Below the pieces are notes generated by a model that saw nothing but the letters and a program-made list of their open reading frames with translations, did no database searches and was not told the origin of the DNA. A stretch of 64,000 nt of DNA, taken from NCBI GenBank assembly GCA_016721015.1, contig JADKJL010000007.1, positions 143,517-207,516 on the forward strand, given 5' to 3'. The stretch is from Lysobacterales bacterium. Lineage in GTDB: Bacteria > Pseudomonadota > Gammaproteobacteria > Xanthomonadales > Rhodanobacteraceae. This document shows positions 62,397 to 64,000 of this stretch, one piece after another. Within the stretch, counting starts at the first letter, position 1, and each line of letters begins with the position of its first letter. A program made the position numbers and the translations under genes.

Positions 62397-63120
62397 AGCA
62401 ACTTCGCAGACTAATGTGATGACGTAGTATATACGTTGTCATTAGATTGGGCGACGACAGGGATCCATCATTGGGCGATTCGTCCGCCCTTCACTTCACG
62501 TGTGAAGAGTACGTCCGATGTTCCCGCAACATGCGTACGGCCCGCTCACGCACTTCCGAGGAAAACTTTTCGACTTGTTCATGGCTCCATTCCCTCAAGA
62601 GTTGAACTCCACAAAACCCGAGCGGTTCAACCCACAGCGTACGCATGTTGTCTTGGATGCCCTGCGGGCCACGCCCCCAGCGAGCAGAGTGCGCATCAAA
62701 CGGCCTCTCGTGCCTGCGCGCTGAGCCACGGAATTTCCACCGTGGGAGCGGCCGGCTTACGTCGCAATTCCGGCTGGTTACTGGTCAGGTCAGGACTTGT
62801 CTGCATCGCGACACTAAAGTTCGTTCAGGCTGATTCTCAGTGTGACTTCACTCGCTAAGTCCGCCTGAACACAATTGCTTAGGCGCCCTCTTCTCGGATT
62901 ATTCAAACAGATCACATATCACGGTTGACGCCACCGAACCTAAGTGAAGCCAGCGCCGCCGTGAACAGATGCTGACTTGCAGCGCCTGCCGCCGCAGACC
63001 TGTTATCCGGGTCAATTCCCTATCATTGGCGGACCAATGTCGGCTTTGGGTTCATCAAGGAACACCCATGAATCGGGCAATTGAAATGGAATTGAATTGC
63101 TTCTGTCAATGCATCAAGAG
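62397..63120. other. Gene-poor, eroded stretch
   Basis: About 720 bp without a credible gene. It contains the second copy of the eroded PQEL...P-ERF sequence (about 62580-62640). Many short frames exist but none looks like a protein family. An AT-rich stretch near 62410-62450 may have held the promoter of the antitoxin gene. Confidence 0.45.
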
Positions 63121-63154
63121 CGATCCGCATTCGACGTCGATGCTCGAGAACTGA

Positions 63155-63890
63155 ACCGTTGCAACGGACGCAGTTGCTGCAGCGCTTACGCGAACTGCAA
63201 CGCGCGCCAGTCTTGATCGAGGGTGAAACCGGTACCGGCAAAGAGCTTGCGGCGCGGGAAATCCTTACCATGCGAGTGCGCGAAGTTCGTACTGTTCGTT
63301 CCGGTCAATTGCGGAGCGCTGCCGGATAGCCGGCTGGAGTCCGAGTTGTTTCGGCATCGCCGCGGCGCTTTCACCGACGCCAAGAGCAACGAGCCGGGCC
63401 TGGTTGAGTGCACGCCCGCGGCGGAACCTGTTTCTCGACGAAATCGACTCAGCTTTCATCACATGCGTGCAGACCACTCTGCTGCGCTTTTTGCAGAATG
63501 GAGAGTTCCGCCCGGAATGGGCGAACGACCGTTGCGTATTGCGGACGTGCGTATCGTCGCTGCGACCAATGTGTCGCTGAGGGCAGCTGTCGAGGCCGGC
63601 CACTTTCGCCATGCGACCTCTTCTATCGCCTGAATCCGCTCTATGTCTGTCGAAGGCTACGCGGTTGCGCGCGAGCGCGACGAGGATGTGATCCTGCTGG
63701 CAAGGCACCTGTTGAGGTTGGATGCGATCGGGCGCTACGACACGTATCCGCGTGGAATGGTTTCGACGATGCGCTGGAAGCGCTGAAGAGCCATTGATTG
63801 GCCAGGCAACGCGCGAACTGGAAAACGTGATCCTGCGTGCCTGCATGCGCTCGGGATCACGGCACGGTCAGCGTGGCTTGAGTTGGCCCA
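63155..63890 (+). pseudogene. Sigma-54-dependent activator AAA+ domain, multiply frameshifted
   Basis: Recognisable pieces in order but in several frames: LIEGETGTGKELAARE (Walker A, about 63215), FVPVNCGALPDSRLESELFRHRRGAFTDAKS (with the GAFT-type loop, about 63295-63385), RIADVRIVAATNVSLRAAVEAG (about 63530-63600), RDEDVILLARHLL (about 63675) and GNAR...ELENVILRACMRSG (about 63805-63850). At least four indels separate them. The receiver or N-terminal domain is not present. Either a decayed enhancer-binding protein or poor consensus. Confidence 0.75.
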
Positions 63891-64000
63891 CGCGCTGAGC
63901 CGGCGATCTGGGGAAGGATCAGTTCGCCAGCGCGAAGAACCAACTTGTACCGCGATCTCGTCGGGGTTCGCCGCGGAAAACAGCGTGCCATCCAGACCTT

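Noticed and set aside
62397..63120. Short open frames as small genes
   Set aside because: None has a plausible start signal, codon character or family match.

Overview
The window is a GC-rich Gammaproteobacterial chromosome segment, most likely from the Lysobacterales (Xanthomonadales), perhaps near Rhodanobacteraceae. The evidence is AmpE, NudC, a DUF6776-type protein, a FimX-like degenerate GGDEF/EAL protein, RAYT transposases, IPTL-like and GFE-type C-terminal tails, and the repeat families. No rRNA gene is present, so the placement is inferred.

Region 1 (43-14181) is the most interesting. A heme A synthase (ctaA) is divergent from a plus-strand cluster: a 51-residue membrane peptide, a CuA subunit II, a heme-copper subunit I, heme O synthase (ctaB), SCO/SenC, a cytochrome b / 2x[4Fe-4S] / MvhD-like fusion, a small membrane-anchored protein, a second divergent heme-copper subunit I, and a cytochrome b / [2Fe-2S] / FAD-NAD reductase fusion. 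SenC through the last reductase are chained by 4-base overlaps. Both subunits I lack the Tyr four residues after the helix-6 His (Gln in one, Phe in the other), and the second has His-Asp where His-His is expected. The best reading is a double nitric oxide reductase locus (sNOR/NorSY-like plus gNOR-like) with its own NAD(P)H- and Fe-S-linked cytochrome b electron inputs. A HiPIP, a five-heme membrane-anchored cytochrome c and a small CCGHC protein follow. FNR/DNR-type palindromes precede the cluster, the HiPIP, the cytochrome, the CCGHC gene and the next decarboxylase gene, suggesting one anaerobic/NO regulon.

Region 2 (14441-33184) holds a PLP decarboxylase, a repeat-rich intergenic stretch, a SNF2 helicase and SWIM protein pair, a CaiB-type CoA transferase, a Ser/Thr kinase - histidine kinase - response regulator operon (the kinase has a 3' frameshift), membrane proteins, a periplasmic glutaredoxin, a CPBP protease, a secreted beta-helix protein broken by one T-run frameshift, and a small secreted protein.

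Region 3 (33227-39160) is accessory: two RAYT transposases (one truncated), a truncated Rhs core with a frameshifted zincin toxin tail and a translationally coupled candidate immunity gene, a lipoprotein, a foreign-looking small ORF, and several copies of a GACGGAGGAAT repeat at the junctions.

Region 4 (39317-50577) is core: ampE, nudC, erpA, bactofilin, hemJ, a FimX-like c-di-GMP receptor-type protein, a hybrid histidine kinase, bfr/bfd, rppH and an elongator tRNA-Met gene.

Region 5 (50836-64000) is a defence and mobile island: a type I restriction-modification operon with an AbiE toxin-antitoxin pair nested between hsdS and hsdR and a REP-like palindrome inside hsdM, an integrase remnant, and then a run of broken genes (hipA after intact hipB, a ParE/antitoxin pair, a sigma-54 activator). 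The many frameshifts after 59.9 kb mean either a pseudogene graveyard or poor local consensus.
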